DNA from: Paeniglutamicibacter quisquiliarum
GTDB lineage: Bacteria; Actinomycetota; Actinomycetes; Actinomycetales; Micrococcaceae
Assembly (NCBI RefSeq): GCF_019084045.1
Contig: NZ_JAHRED010000008.1
Location: 124,001 to 188,000, forward strand
Direction: 5' to 3'
Length of the DNA stretch: 64,000 bases
The notes beneath the pieces are model-generated. The model saw nothing but the letters and a program-made list of their open reading frames with translations. It was not told the DNA's origin and made no database searches. The position numbers and the translations under genes are program-made. The number at the start of each line of letters is the position of its first letter. The stretch's first letter is position 1. Shown piece after piece: positions 20,465 to 28,916 of this stretch.

Positions 20465-20499
20465 ACGGGGGCGGCCCGCACGTGGCGGGCCACCCCCGT
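20465..20499. terminator. GC-rich hairpin after the peptide ABC transporter operon
   Basis: The arms ACGGGGG-C-GGCCCGC (20465-20479) and GCGGGCC-A-CCCCCGT (20485-20499) pair over 14 positions with one mismatch and a five-base loop. The element lies 29 bases past the stop of the last transporter gene. A short T-run follows only on the plus strand. Confidence 0.6.
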
Positions 20500-20527
20500 T
20501 TCAGTGCCCTGCGGGCCACTTTCCTGC

Positions 20528-22210
20528 CTATACCGCCTTGAGGAATGCCTCGCGGCGCAGCGCCTGCTCCACCGGGTCGGGCACCGGCAGCGAGGCGATC
20601 AGCCGGCGGGTGTACGGGTGCTGCGGGTCGCCCATGACTTGGTTGCCGATGCCCTCCTCGACGAGCTTGCCGCGGTAGAGCACCCCCACCCAGGTCGAGA
20701 GCATGTCAACCACGGCCAGGTCGTGGGAGATGAACAGGGCCGCAAAGCCAAGTTCGGCCTGCAGCTCCTTGAACAGCTCCAGCACCTTGGCCTGGACGGA
20801 GACATCCAGCGCACTGGTCGGCTCGTCGGCGATCAGCAGCTTCGGGTCCAGCGCCAGCGCCCGGGCCAGCGAGGCGCGCTGGCGCTGGCCGCCGGAGAGC
20901 TCGTGCGGGAAGCGGGCGGCGAAGGCAGCCGGCAGCTGCACCGCCTCGAGCAGCTCGTCGACCCGCCTGCGGGCGGCACGGGCATCGAGCGCCTTGTGCA
21001 CCAGCAGCGGCTCGGCGACGCACTCGCCGATGCTCAGCTGCGGATTGAAGCTGGCCGCCGGGTCCTGGAACACGAACCCGATGTCCTGGCGCAGCTTCTT
21101 GAAGGTGCGCTCCCTGAAATCGAGCATCTCGTAGCCGAAGACCTTCAGCGAGCCGGCGCTGACCTTGTTCAGCCCCGCAATGGCGCGTCCGATGGTGGTC
21201 TTCCCGGAGCCGGATTCGCCCACCAGCCCGTAGACCTCCCCGGCACAGATGTGCAGGGAGACATCGTCGACGGCGGTGAACGATGGCGTGCCCAGGCGCC
21301 CGGGATAGACGATGGACAGGTTCCTCGCCTCGACCAGCACCTCCTTGCCCTGGCCGGAGCGCTCGACCATGCCCTCGGAAGCCGAGTGCCGGCCCAGGTG
21401 CGGCACCGCGGCCAGCAGCGCCTTGGTGTAGTCCTCGCGCGGGGCGGCGAAGAGCTCCGAGCTCGGCGCACTCTCCACGATCTTGCCTTGGTACATCACC
21501 ACCACGCGGTCGGCCAGGTCCGCGACCACGCCCATGTTGTGGGTGATCAGCACGATCCCGGTGTTGAAGTCGTCGCGCACCTCGCGCAGCAGCTCCAGGA
21601 TCTCGGCCTGCACCGTGACATCCAGCGCCGTGGTCGGCTCGTCGGCGACGATCAGCGCCGGGTTCAGGGCCAGGGCCGCGGCGATGATGACGCGCTGCTT
21701 CTGCCCGCCGGAGAACTGGTGCGGGTAGTAGTTCACCCGCTTCTCCGGCTCCGGGATGCCGACCTTGCGCAGCACCTCGATGGCGCGGGCCTTGGCCTCC
21801 TTGCGCCCGACCTTGCCGTGGGCGCGGATGCCCTCGGCGATCTGCCAGCCCACGGTGTACACCGGGTTCAGCGCGGTGGAGGGCTCCTGGAACACCATGG
21901 AGACCTCGTCCCCGCGCACGGCGCGCAGCTCGCGGGCGCCCAGGGTGAGCATGTTGCTGCCCTTGAGCACCACGGCCCCGCGGGCGACCGCGGTCTCGGC
22001 GAGCAGCCCCAGGATGGTGCGGGCGGTCACCGACTTGCCGGAGCCGGATTCGCCGACCACGGCGACGACCTCCCCGGCGGCGACCTCGAAGCCGACCCCG
22101 CGCACGGCCGGAACCTCGCCGGCGTCGGTGGTGAAGGTGACCTCGAGGTCCTTGATTTCCAGGACGGTGCCGTCGGCGCGGCCGATCACGTCCCTGCGGT
22201 GTGCGTTCAT
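20528..22210 (-). CDS. Double ATP-binding protein of a peptide ABC transporter (DppD-DppF fusion)
   Basis: The protein is 560 residues with two complete ABC ATPase domains, which in many systems are two proteins. The first half has GESGSGKS, SGGQKQR and LIVADEPTTALD; the second repeats them as GESGSGKTT, SGGQRQR and LIADEPTSALD. Each half ends with the oligopeptide-transporter extension (for example DPQHPYTRRLIASLP). Both halves look competent for ATP hydrolysis. It energises uptake of oligopeptides through the two permeases encoded just upstream. The start ATG overlaps the permease stop by four bases (ATGA, 22207-22210), so translation is coupled. Confidence 0.93.
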   Translation of the reverse strand: MNAHRRDVIGRADGTVLEIKDLEVTFTTDAGEVPAVRGVGFEVAAGEVVAVVGESGSGKSVTARTILGLLAETAVARGAVVLKGSNMLTLGARELRAVRGDEVSMVFQEPSTALNPVYTVGWQIAEGIRAHGKVGRKEAKARAIEVLRKVGIPEPEKRVNYYPHQFSGGQKQRVIIAAALALNPALIVADEPTTALDVTVQAEILELLREVRDDFNTGIVLITHNMGVVADLADRVVVMYQGKIVESAPSSELFAAPREDYTKALLAAVPHLGRHSASEGMVERSGQGKEVLVEARNLSIVYPGRLGTPSFTAVDDVSLHICAGEVYGLVGESGSGKTTIGRAIAGLNKVSAGSLKVFGYEMLDFRERTFKKLRQDIGFVFQDPAASFNPQLSIGECVAEPLLVHKALDARAARRRVDELLEAVQLPAAFAARFPHELSGGQRQRASLARALALDPKLLIADEPTSALDVSVQAKVLELFKELQAELGFAALFISHDLAVVDMLSTWVGVLYRGKLVEEGIGNQVMGDPQHPYTRRLIASLPVPDPVEQALRREAFLKAV

Positions 22211-23181
22211 GCTGTGGCCTTTCCGCCGCGACGCTTTGCTTTTCGGCGCATCCGCAGGCGCGGGTCTGCCAGGTCGTTCATGGATTCGCCCACCAGGGTC
22301 AGCCCGAGCACCGTGAGCACGATGGCGGCGCCCGGGAAGACCCCGGTCCACCAGATGCCGCTGCTGGCGTCGCTCAGGGCGCGATTCAGGTCAAAGCCCC
22401 ATTCGGCGGCCTTGGTCGGTTCGATGCCGAATCCCAGGAATCCCAGGCCCGCCAGGGTCAGCAGTGCCTCGGAGGCGTTGAGCGTGAAGATCAGCGGCAG
22501 CGAGCGGGTGGCGTTGCGGAAGATGTGCTTGGCCATGATCCGCACGTTGGAGGCGCCGACGACCTTGGCGGATTCAACGAAGGGCTCGGCCTTCAGCCGC
22601 ACGGTTTCGGCTCGGATCACGCGGAAGTACTGCGGGATGAAGACCACGGTGATGGAGATCGCCGCTGCCATGATTCCGCCCCACAGACTCGATTGGCCTT
22701 GGGAAATCACGATGGACATCACGATGGCCAGCAGCAGCGAGGGGAAGGCGTAAATGGCGTCGGCCAGCACGACCAGCACCCTATCCAGCCAGCCGCCGAT
22801 GTACCCGGAGATCAGGCCCAGGATCACGCCGAGGAAGATGGAGAAGACCACGGCGACAACGATCACGGCGACGGCGGTCTGCGCTCCCCAGAGGGTGCGC
22901 GAATACACGTCGAATCCGCTGACGGTGGTGCCCCACAGGAATTTATCGCCAGGCGGCTCCTGGGTGGGGAAATTGCCCTGCGCGTCGGAGAGCTGTGAGA
23001 ATCCGAAGGGTGCCAGCACCGGGGCGAGAAGTGCGGTGAGCAGGAAGACTGCGGACAGGACCAGTCCCGCCACCAGCATCCCGCGCTGCAGCCCGGCGCT
23101 CATCCGGTAGTGGGAGACGATCGGCAGGCGCGTCCACAGCGGCTTCCTGGCCCCGAGGGCCGTGGGGGTTGTGGTGGCCAT
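22207..23181 (-). CDS. Peptide ABC transporter permease (DppC-like)
   Basis: The protein is 324 residues. The N-terminal cytoplasmic region is followed by a first membrane segment (about 35-57), a periplasm-side loop containing the family phrase FLWGTTVSGFDVYSRTLWGA (about 81-100), and five further segments. The EAA-type loop, VVGASNVRIMAKHIFRN, contacts the ATPase. It forms a heterodimer with the DppB-like permease two bases upstream on the same strand and overlaps the ATPase gene downstream. Confidence 0.93.
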   Translation of the reverse strand: MATTTPTALGARKPLWTRLPIVSHYRMSAGLQRGMLVAGLVLSAVFLLTALLAPVLAPFGFSQLSDAQGNFPTQEPPGDKFLWGTTVSGFDVYSRTLWGAQTAVAVIVVAVVFSIFLGVILGLISGYIGGWLDRVLVVLADAIYAFPSLLLAIVMSIVISQGQSSLWGGIMAAAISITVVFIPQYFRVIRAETVRLKAEPFVESAKVVGASNVRIMAKHIFRNATRSLPLIFTLNASEALLTLAGLGFLGFGIEPTKAAEWGFDLNRALSDASSGIWWTGVFPGAAIVLTVLGLTLVGESMNDLADPRLRMRRKAKRRGGKATA

Positions 23182-23183
23182 GG

Positions 23184-24278
23184 CTAGAACCTCACTCGGG
23201 GGTCGATGAGCGCGGCAATGATGTCCACGATGAAGTTGGTGACCGCGACGATGACCGCCAGCAGCACCACAATGCCCTGCACGGCCACGAAGTCACGGGC
23301 CGTGAGGTACTCGGCCAACATGAAGCCCAGCCCCTTCCACTCGAAGGTGGTCTCGGTGAGCACCGCGCCTCCGAGCAGCAATGCGATCTGCAGGCCCATG
23401 ACCGTGATGATGGGGATCAATGCAGGGCGGTAGGCGTGCTTGGTGAGCAGCCGGTATTCGGAGACGCCGCGGGAGCGACCTGCTTCCACGTAGTCGCGCC
23501 CCAGGGTGCCGATGACGTTGGTGCGCACCAGGCGCAGGAACACCCCGGCGGTGAGCAGGCCCAGGGCAACGGCGGGCAGGATTGCGTGCTGGATGACGTC
23601 GGAGGCCGCAGCCATGTTCCCCGAGCGCAGCGCGTCAAGCAGGAAGATGCCGCTGGGCTGCTCCAGGGAAGTTAGCGCGAGTTCGGCATTGATGCCCGCC
23701 CGCCCGGCAATCGGCAGCCAGCCGAGCCACACCCCGAAGATGAGCTTGAGCAACAGCCCGGCGAAGAACACCGGGGTGGCGTAGCACAGGATCGCGAAGA
23801 CGCGCAGGATCGCGTCGGGCCAGCGGTCGCGCAGCTTGGCCGAGAGCAGTCCGAAGGGGATGCCGATCAGCAGGGCGATCACGAGCGAATTGAAGGCCAG
23901 CTCGGCGGTGGCCGCCCCGTAGGTGGCCAGCACCTCGGTGACGGCGCGGTTGTCGGTGAGCGTCCGGCCGAAGTTGCCGGTGAAAACCTGCCCGAGGTAC
24001 TCGAAGTACTGGACGAGGACCGGGCGGTCGTAGCCGGCGGCGGCGATGCGCTCGGCCAGCTGGTCGGGGGTCAGGCGGCCGCCGAGGGCGGCGGTGATTG
24101 GGTCGCCGGTGACGCGCATCAGGAAGAAGACGAGCGTCACCAGGATGAAGATGGTGGGGAAAATCAGCAGGAAGCGAGTGACGAGGTAACGTACAAAGCT
24201 GCCTCCTGCCTTGGTAGCCGTTGCCACCGGTGTCGGTTGTGGCGACTCGGCTTCGGCAAGATCGGTCATGATGGCCAT
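23184..24278 (-). CDS. Peptide ABC transporter permease (DppB-like)
   Basis: The protein is 364 residues. A short N-terminal cytoplasmic tail of about 28 residues leads to a first membrane segment (YLVTRFLLIFPTIFILVTLV), followed by the DppB landmark RVTGDPITAALGG and FTGNFGRTLTDNRAV. Five further segments and the EAA loop RSRGVSEYRLLTKHAYRPAL follow. It pairs with the DppC-like protein to form the channel. The gene lies 122 bases downstream of the substrate-binding lipoprotein gene, and a strong hairpin lies between them. Confidence 0.93.
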   Translation of the reverse strand: MAIMTDLAEAESPQPTPVATATKAGGSFVRYLVTRFLLIFPTIFILVTLVFFLMRVTGDPITAALGGRLTPDQLAERIAAAGYDRPVLVQYFEYLGQVFTGNFGRTLTDNRAVTEVLATYGAATAELAFNSLVIALLIGIPFGLLSAKLRDRWPDAILRVFAILCYATPVFFAGLLLKLIFGVWLGWLPIAGRAGINAELALTSLEQPSGIFLLDALRSGNMAAASDVIQHAILPAVALGLLTAGVFLRLVRTNVIGTLGRDYVEAGRSRGVSEYRLLTKHAYRPALIPIITVMGLQIALLLGGAVLTETTFEWKGLGFMLAEYLTARDFVAVQGIVVLLAVIVAVTNFIVDIIAALIDPRVRF

Positions 24279-24313
24279 GAATGGTGCATCCTAGCTAGTT
24301 TGGGGCTATGGGT

Positions 24314-24367
24314 GGCGGGCCCCGACATGGCCCGCCCCGGCTCCCCTCCGACGGAGGGGAACCGGGG
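24314..24367 (-). terminator. Tandem hairpins between the transporter lipoprotein and permease genes
   Basis: Two stems lie in the 122-base gap. GGCGGGCC pairs with GGCCCGCC (24314-24321 with 24329-24336). The larger one pairs CCCCGG plus CCCCTCC with GGAGGGG plus CCGGGG (24335-24349 with 24353-24367). The two stems overlap slightly, so they are mutually exclusive. There is no long T-run. Such intercistronic hairpins commonly keep binding-protein mRNA more abundant than permease mRNA. Confidence 0.55.
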
Positions 24368-24400
24368 CCGGTGTGTCGGTGGATCCCGACGGGTGTCTGC

Positions 24401-26038
24401 CTACTTGGAGATGACGCCCAGGCGGAACTTGAAGGACGGGTCGAGGGTCTTCTCGACGCCGGCGACGCTGGCTCCCGCGACGGCAACCTGGGCACCCTGC
24501 AACAGCGGCAGGGTGGAGAGGTCGCCGGCGACCTTGGTCTGGATTTCCTCGATCAGGGCGGTGCGCTTGGCTGCGTCCGTTTCCACGCGCTGCTCGTTGA
24601 TCAGCGTGTCAACTTCCTTGTTGTCGTACGCGTTGCCCAGGAAGTTGTTCTTGGCGAAGAACGGGCTCAGGTAGTTGTCGGCATCCGAGTAGTCCGGGTA
24701 CCAGCCCAGCTGGTACGACGGGTAGTCGGTGACGCGCGACTTCTGGTACGTCACCCATTCGGTGGACTGCAGGTCCACCTTGAACAGGCCGCCCTTTTCC
24801 AGCTGGCTCTTCACCAACGCGTATTCGTCGCCCGAGCTCGGTCCGTAGTGGTCCGGGTTGTACTGGAGCTTCAGGTCGACCGGGGTGCTGACGCCTGCCG
24901 CCTCGAGGACCGCCTTGGCCTTGTCCGGTGACGGCTTGCCGTCTTCCCCGTACATTTCCTTGAGCGGCTCAATGGCCCCGGTGAAGCCCTGCGGCACGTA
25001 GGAGTATGCCGGGAGGTAGGTGCCCTTGTAGACGCCGGTGGCGATCGCCTCGCGGTCAACGAGGTTGGCGGCCGCCTGGCGGACGGCAAGGGACTTTGCC
25101 GGGTCGGCGTCATCGGTCTTGGCACCGAACGGCATGATGTCGAAGTTGAAGACGATGTAGCGCAGCTCGCCGCCCGGTCCGGTGAGGACCTTGACCTTGG
25201 AGTCCTTGCCCAGGTCTTCCACGTCGGTGGATGAAAGTGCGCGCCAGGCGACGTCGATGTTTCCCTGCTGCACGTCCAGCTTGAGGTTGTTCGAATCCGC
25301 GTAGTACTTGATGTTGGCGGCGTTGTTCGCCGGCGCCCCCAGCAGGCCCTTGTAGCCTTCGTACGGCTTGAAGGAAACCAGCGAGTTCTTGGCGTAGCTT
25401 TCAATCGTGTACGGTCCGTGGAAGGCCTTGCCGGCGACGATGTCCTCGTCCGGGATGACCTTGTCGGCGGGGAAGACCTCGTCATCTACAATCGGGCCCA
25501 CGGGGCTGGTGAGCACCTGGGGGAAGGTCTGGTCGTTGCCGCTCTTGAGCTTGAACACCACGGTGGTGGCGTCCGGGGCCGACACGCTGTCGAGGTTGCC
25601 CAGGAGGGAGGACGGCCCGTTGGGATCGGCGATCTTCACCTGGCGGTCGAACGTGTGCTTGACGTCCTTGGAGTCAAGGGCCGTGCCGTTGGCCCATTTC
25701 AGGTCCGCCTTGAGCTTGACGGTGTATTCGGTTGGCGTGGTGAACTCGGCCGATTCGGCAATGTCGTTTACCGGGTCCGCCGAACCGGGCACGGAGTTGA
25801 GCAGGAACGGGAAGACCTGGTTCATGACCATGAACGAACCGTTGTCGTAGGATCCTGCAGGGTCGAGCGAGGTGACCTTGTCCGTGGTTCCCACGGTGAT
25901 CGGGCCGCTGGCTGGGGCGGATTCGCCTCCGGTGCCGGCGCCTGGAGTTTCGGCCGGACCGGTGCAACCGGTCAGGGCCAGGGCGGAGATGCCGATAACG
26001 GCTGCGGCGAGGCGCATCCCGTTTTTCTTGCGGGCCAT
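24401..26038 (-). CDS. Peptide-binding lipoprotein of an ABC transporter (SBP family 5)
   Basis: The protein is 545 residues from the ATG at 26038, chosen because AAGGA lies six bases upstream; another ATG two codons earlier falls inside that site. The signal peptide ends in the lipobox ALTGC with the lipidated cysteine at about 25. A Gly/Ser-rich linker and a family 5 solute-binding domain follow (ITVGTTDKVTSLDPAGSYDN near 49-68, ending FRLGVISK). The protein would capture oligopeptides at the outer face of the membrane for the permeases encoded downstream. A CRP/GlxR-like dyad overlaps the predicted promoter, hinting at carbon-status control. Confidence 0.93.
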   Translation of the reverse strand: MARKKNGMRLAAAVIGISALALTGCTGPAETPGAGTGGESAPASGPITVGTTDKVTSLDPAGSYDNGSFMVMNQVFPFLLNSVPGSADPVNDIAESAEFTTPTEYTVKLKADLKWANGTALDSKDVKHTFDRQVKIADPNGPSSLLGNLDSVSAPDATTVVFKLKSGNDQTFPQVLTSPVGPIVDDEVFPADKVIPDEDIVAGKAFHGPYTIESYAKNSLVSFKPYEGYKGLLGAPANNAANIKYYADSNNLKLDVQQGNIDVAWRALSSTDVEDLGKDSKVKVLTGPGGELRYIVFNFDIMPFGAKTDDADPAKSLAVRQAAANLVDREAIATGVYKGTYLPAYSYVPQGFTGAIEPLKEMYGEDGKPSPDKAKAVLEAAGVSTPVDLKLQYNPDHYGPSSGDEYALVKSQLEKGGLFKVDLQSTEWVTYQKSRVTDYPSYQLGWYPDYSDADNYLSPFFAKNNFLGNAYDNKEVDTLINEQRVETDAAKRTALIEEIQTKVAGDLSTLPLLQGAQVAVAGASVAGVEKTLDPSFKFRLGVISK

Positions 26039-26095
26039 GAGCATTCCTTATCTGTCAGCGAGCATGCGAGGTGATAGAAAACACATGCTTCACAC

Positions 26096-26116
26096 AGCTT
26101 AGGTGATCGTCGTCAC
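26096..26116 (-). promoter_or_regulatory. Predicted promoter with a CRP/GlxR-like site for the peptide transporter
   Basis: TAAGCT (26096-26101, minus strand) is a plausible -10. Immediately upstream, GTGA-N6-TCAC spans 26103-26116, the core of the CRP-family consensus TGTGA-N6-TCACA. GlxR, the CRP homologue of actinobacteria, uses the same core. The outer bases of the consensus are not matched. A site in this position would block RNA polymerase or act in the spacer. Confidence 0.4.
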
Positions 26117-26248
26117 TAAGCGCCATTGCCTGCGGCATTCGACCGAATTGAAATGAAAATGCAACCAGGTCTCCACTCAATCGCGCCCCGCGGCGCCGCC
26201 GCCCCCTGGCCGCCGCCCCTCCCGTCCCCGGGCCGCGGCGAAGTGGCC

Positions 26249-26254
26249 TAGGGT
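26249..26254 (+). promoter_or_regulatory. -10 element (TAGGGT) for a leaderless mRNA
   Basis: TAGGGT ends eight bases before the ATG at 26263. There is no Shine-Dalgarno in the short interval. Confidence 0.4.
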
Positions 26255-26262
26255 TAAGCACG

Positions 26263-26628
26263 ATGATGACACGAAGAGACGCTGCGATTGCGTTGGATAT
26301 CCCCATGGAAATGGCCAAGCGGCACGGCATTCCGCCACGCCTAAGCGAAGCCGCATTCGCCGAATTGAACGCCAATCCCCCGGCTTGGCTGATCCAGTCG
26401 CGCGCCAACCGCACGGGCAAGCGCGCCGTGTGGGTGCATCTGACCTGCGCCGTTTGCGGTTTCACCGAGGCCGAACGACCCAAGAAGTGGTGGCCTGAAT
26501 TCGACTTCGTGCACTGCGCCGAGCACGGCCCGGCCCAGCTGCCACGGCTCGAGGCGGGCAAGACGCGCCTGGAATACCCGGACATCACCCCGCGCATGTA
26601 CGGGATCGTCGACGAGGCGAAGGCCTAG
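26263..26628 (+). CDS. Conserved hypothetical protein with a CxxC and a C-terminal HC motif
   Basis: The protein is 121 residues and soluble, beginning MMTRRDAAIALDIPMEMAKR. A first part about 35 residues long looks like a small helical module that recurs with the phrase GIPPRLSEAAFAELNANPPA. It is followed by VHLTCAVCGFTE (about 65-76) and FVHCAEHG (about 87-94), so CxxC plus H/C could bind zinc. I recognise it as a type common in Arthrobacter-like genomes but know no function. The promoter element eight bases upstream supports the start. It is divergent from the peptide-transporter operon and is followed by a terminator. Confidence 0.75.
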   Translation: MMTRRDAAIALDIPMEMAKRHGIPPRLSEAAFAELNANPPAWLIQSRANRTGKRAVWVHLTCAVCGFTEAERPKKWWPEFDFVHCAEHGPAQLPRLEAGKTRLEYPDITPRMYGIVDEAKA

Positions 26629-26651
26629 CTAGCCGCACCCACAAGGTTTCC

Positions 26652-26700
26652 AACGTTCCGTCTGCCCGCCGCTTTCCGCGGCCGGCGGGCGGGACGTTTT
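26652..26700 (+). terminator. Terminator after the hypothetical gene at 26263
   Basis: A long imperfect stem joins AACGT..GCCCGCCG (26652-26671) to CGGCGGGC..ACGTT (26683-26697), and a T-run of four follows. It begins 23 bases after the stop codon. Confidence 0.65.
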
Positions 26701-27071
26701 CATGTGGGATGCAGCACGCGAATGCGAATGGGTTCCACCGGGTGCGCCGTCAGGAACCAAGGCCACCCATTCCACCCAAGGCCGACCATCGACGGATACT
26801 TCGAACCGGTGTAGGTGCATCCGTCGATGGACGGCGCATCCGCCTGCTGATTCCAGGTCGGGCGACGATTCAGAGGCGCATCGGAACAGGCGAGCCCTTC
26901 ACGCGTACGTCGACGCCATTGACGGTGCTGCCTCGATTCGCTGGGTGCTTCAAGGACACCGCGAATTCTCTGTTGGCCAACGCATTGCAGGAGTAGCCTT
27001 AAAGGGCGATCCTCACAGTGATCGCCAGTTAAGTCCTCAGTTGCCCTACGAGCTTCGGGAGAGAACCGTCC
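26701..27071. other. Gene-poor stretch with three inverted repeats
   Basis: No convincing gene is seen in about 370 bases. It holds a perfect 12-base inverted repeat, CCATCGACGGAT at 26786-26797 and ATCCGTCGATGG at 26819-26830 with a 21-base loop. There is also the palindrome GTTGGCCAAC near 26971-26980 and a stem-loop GGCGATC/GATCGCC (27005-27011 with 27020-27026) that would lie in the leader of the small membrane gene at 27072. Short open frames here have biased, low-complexity composition. Confidence 0.4.
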
Positions 27072-27254
27072 ATGGACTTCGTCTCCGTTTTGATCATTCT
27101 AGGGATTATCGTTCTTTGCCTGTTGCCGTTCTTGTTTGGGGCCTGGCGAAACATTGATAGGCGGGCAAACGATATTCAGGGCAGGGATCCTGATACCGCA
27201 CGTGCGCTAAGGGAGGCACGGAAGAACATCGATCGCGGCAAGGGCTGGAATTGA
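27072..27254 (+). CDS. Small single-pass membrane protein
   Basis: The protein is 60 residues. Residues 2-24 form one hydrophobic helix (DFVSVLIILGIIVLCLLPFL), followed by a charged cytoplasmic tail with NIDRRANDIQGRDPDTARAL. GGGAGAG lies eight bases before the ATG, which supports translation. It has no recognised family and no operon partner. A stem-loop lies about 45 bases upstream in the presumed leader. Small membrane proteins of this kind can regulate larger membrane complexes, but nothing here points to a partner. Confidence 0.65.
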   Translation: MDFVSVLIILGIIVLCLLPFLFGAWRNIDRRANDIQGRDPDTARALREARKNIDRGKGWN

Positions 27255-27366
27255 CCGTATTTCCCGCGAGGTACACCCTGCGGAAGTGAACCCACATTTT
27301 TTGCGTCACGTCAGCCGGAGCCTCCCTCGCCCCGGGGTGGGGCAAACGGGGGTAGGCAAACCCGAA

Positions 27367-27383
27367 GCACGGGGTTCCCGTGC
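27367..27383. terminator. Short hairpin between convergent genes
   Basis: GCACGGG and CCCGTGC pair perfectly around a three-base loop. It lies in the 198-base gap between the small membrane gene and the convergent reductase gene. There is no T-run, so terminator function is uncertain. Confidence 0.35.
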
Positions 27384-27452
27384 AGCCCGCGGAATACAGG
27401 ATGCCGAGGGATCGGTTCGCGCAAGCCTCGCCGTTCGGCGACTTGGTCCTGT

Positions 27453-28067
27453 CTAGGCGCCTGTGGCGTCGGCCGCGTTTCCCGTCTCAGGAGGCCCCTC
27501 CAGGCGCCTGTAGCGAAGCAGCATGACCCCGCTTCTGAAGGCTTTCGGCGGCTCGACCAATTCGAAGCGGCTGGGAGTGGTGCCCGCAGGAAAAAGCCGC
27601 TTGCCTTCCCCGATCACGACCGGGCACATCCACAGGTTCACTCGGTCGACCAGGCCCTCGCGAAACAGGGTCTGCAGGAGATTCGCGCTTCCCCACGTGT
27701 GGATCTGCTCATGCCGTTGCCGCAGGTCACGAACTTCCTCGGCGGCATCGGTGATTTGGGTGCTGGTGGCCCAGGTCAGCTCCGGGGTGCCGCGGGATGC
27801 CACATATTTAGGCACCCGATTGAAAACCTCGCCGATTTCGTCGGTCGCACCGGGCCAGTACCCGCGGAAGATCTCGTACGTCGTGCGGCCCAGCAACAGC
27901 GCGTCCGATGCCTGGACATCGAGTTCCAGCAGGTCTGACGACTCCCGGTCCCAAAACGGTCGTTCCCAGCCGGCGTATTCGAAGTCCCCGTCTTGTTCGT
28001 TGGGGCCGCCGTTGGCCTGGATCACCCCATCGAGTGTGATGTTCATGTTGACGTGCAGTTCACCCAT
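27453..28067 (-). CDS. Dihydrofolate reductase-fold protein (RibD C-terminal family)
   Basis: The protein is 204 residues and cytoplasmic. It opens MGELHVNMNITLDGVIQANG, has the family phrase DALLLGRTTYEIFRGYWPG (about 55-73) and HTWGSANLLQTLF near 120-135, and ends with the fold's last strand (VMLLRYRR). These are typical of the DHFR-like NADPH-dependent reductase family related to RibD and YyaP. The substrate is unknown. GAGGAGG precedes the ATG. It is downstream of, and in the same direction as, the DUF4259-like gene at a distance of 169 bases, and is probably a separate unit. A second, distinct RibD-like reductase is found at 37066. Confidence 0.88.
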   Translation of the reverse strand: MGELHVNMNITLDGVIQANGGPNEQDGDFEYAGWERPFWDRESSDLLELDVQASDALLLGRTTYEIFRGYWPGATDEIGEVFNRVPKYVASRGTPELTWATSTQITDAAEEVRDLRQRHEQIHTWGSANLLQTLFREGLVDRVNLWMCPVVIGEGKRLFPAGTTPSRFELVEPPKAFRSGVMLLRYRRLEGPPETGNAADATGA

Positions 28068-28236
28068 GATTCCGCCTCCTCGGCGTTCGCGCGGTGTCCA
28101 TCCCTACCCTGCAGCCAGTATCCGACCGGCAGTTCGATTCGACAACAGTTCGTGCTTGTTTCCGGGAGTGGACCGAACTCGAGCGGCTCGGGCAGCCTTC
28201 TTTCGGGGCGCCAGAGCCGCCTCACCACCACATCGC

Positions 28237-28653
28237 CTAAGGCAAACGTGACCGCCAGCGGAGGAGCTCGGCCTCGAATTCGGCGGACTCTCCCGCCTCG
28301 GCCCACAGCCCGGCCAGCTCATTCCCATCCGCATTGCCCATGCGGTCCAGGGCACCTGCCGCCTTGGCATTCAGGTGTTCGGGCAGCGGGTCCGATGATC
28401 GCGGCCATGGCTCCGGGGCGCTGCCGCCGTCCGTTCCCAGCAATTCCGGTTCATTCCACGAGACCACGAGTGCAGCGGCCGCCAGGCCCACCGCGCCGTC
28501 CGAGGCCTCGACCTCGGGGGCCGCGTTGAGTACCGTGTCGAGGGCTTGCTCCAATATCGGCGCAACCTTGGCAGCGGTGTCGGCGTCGTCAAATTCGTAA
28601 ATGAAGTCAGCGGCATCGTCGTTTCCAAAGACCGATGTGTCCCAAGCGCCCAT
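28237..28653 (-). CDS. DUF4259-like protein
   Basis: The protein is 138 residues and acidic. It begins MGAWDTSVFGNDDAADFIYE, the N-terminal signature of the DUF4259 family, in which GxWDxxxFxNDxAxDF is conserved. A helical remainder ends EFEAELLRWRSRLP. No membrane segment or signal is seen. AGGAGA lies at a good distance from the ATG. The function of the family is unknown; it is often found as small immunity-like or stress-linked single genes. No toxin-like partner is seen next to it. Confidence 0.8.
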   Translation of the reverse strand: MGAWDTSVFGNDDAADFIYEFDDADTAAKVAPILEQALDTVLNAAPEVEASDGAVGLAAAALVVSWNEPELLGTDGGSAPEPWPRSSDPLPEHLNAKAAGALDRMGNADGNELAGLWAEAGESAEFEAELLRWRSRLP

Positions 28654-28916
28654 AAGAAATTCTCCTGATTCGACTTCGGCCGACCATTTTCAGCCACGTT
28701 GCGATTCTGTCATTCACACGACCCAATGCCAATGGACTTCTGGCGAAACAATCAACCAGCCATCAGGACCGGCGGTTCCCCGATGCCCGGCCTTTCGAGC
28801 GAACCTTCGCCTCGGCCCGCGCCGCCGCGCAGGTTCCCCTGGCAGGAGCGTTGGGTCTTCGGGGAGCGCCGACGACCGGCCGCCTGCGCCCCGCGCGCTC
28901 GAGGTTGCCCCGGATC

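Noticed and set aside
20528-22210. Assembly artefact joining two ATPase genes
   Set aside because: Fused double-ATPase proteins are common in actinobacterial peptide transporters, and the linker region shows no break.
26629-26820. A 63-codon frame on the minus strand that ends in CTAGCTAG
   Set aside because: It overlaps a terminator and the 12-base inverted repeat, and has no ribosome-binding site or family resemblance.
26702-27157. A 151-codon frame on the plus strand in the gene-poor gap
   Set aside because: Biased, low-complexity composition. It overlaps the start of the small membrane gene, which has a proper Shine-Dalgarno sequence.
27453-28653. Toxin-antitoxin pair formed by the reductase-like and DUF4259-like genes
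   Set aside because: They are 169 bases apart, neither resembles a known toxin or antitoxin, and each has its own ribosome-binding site.
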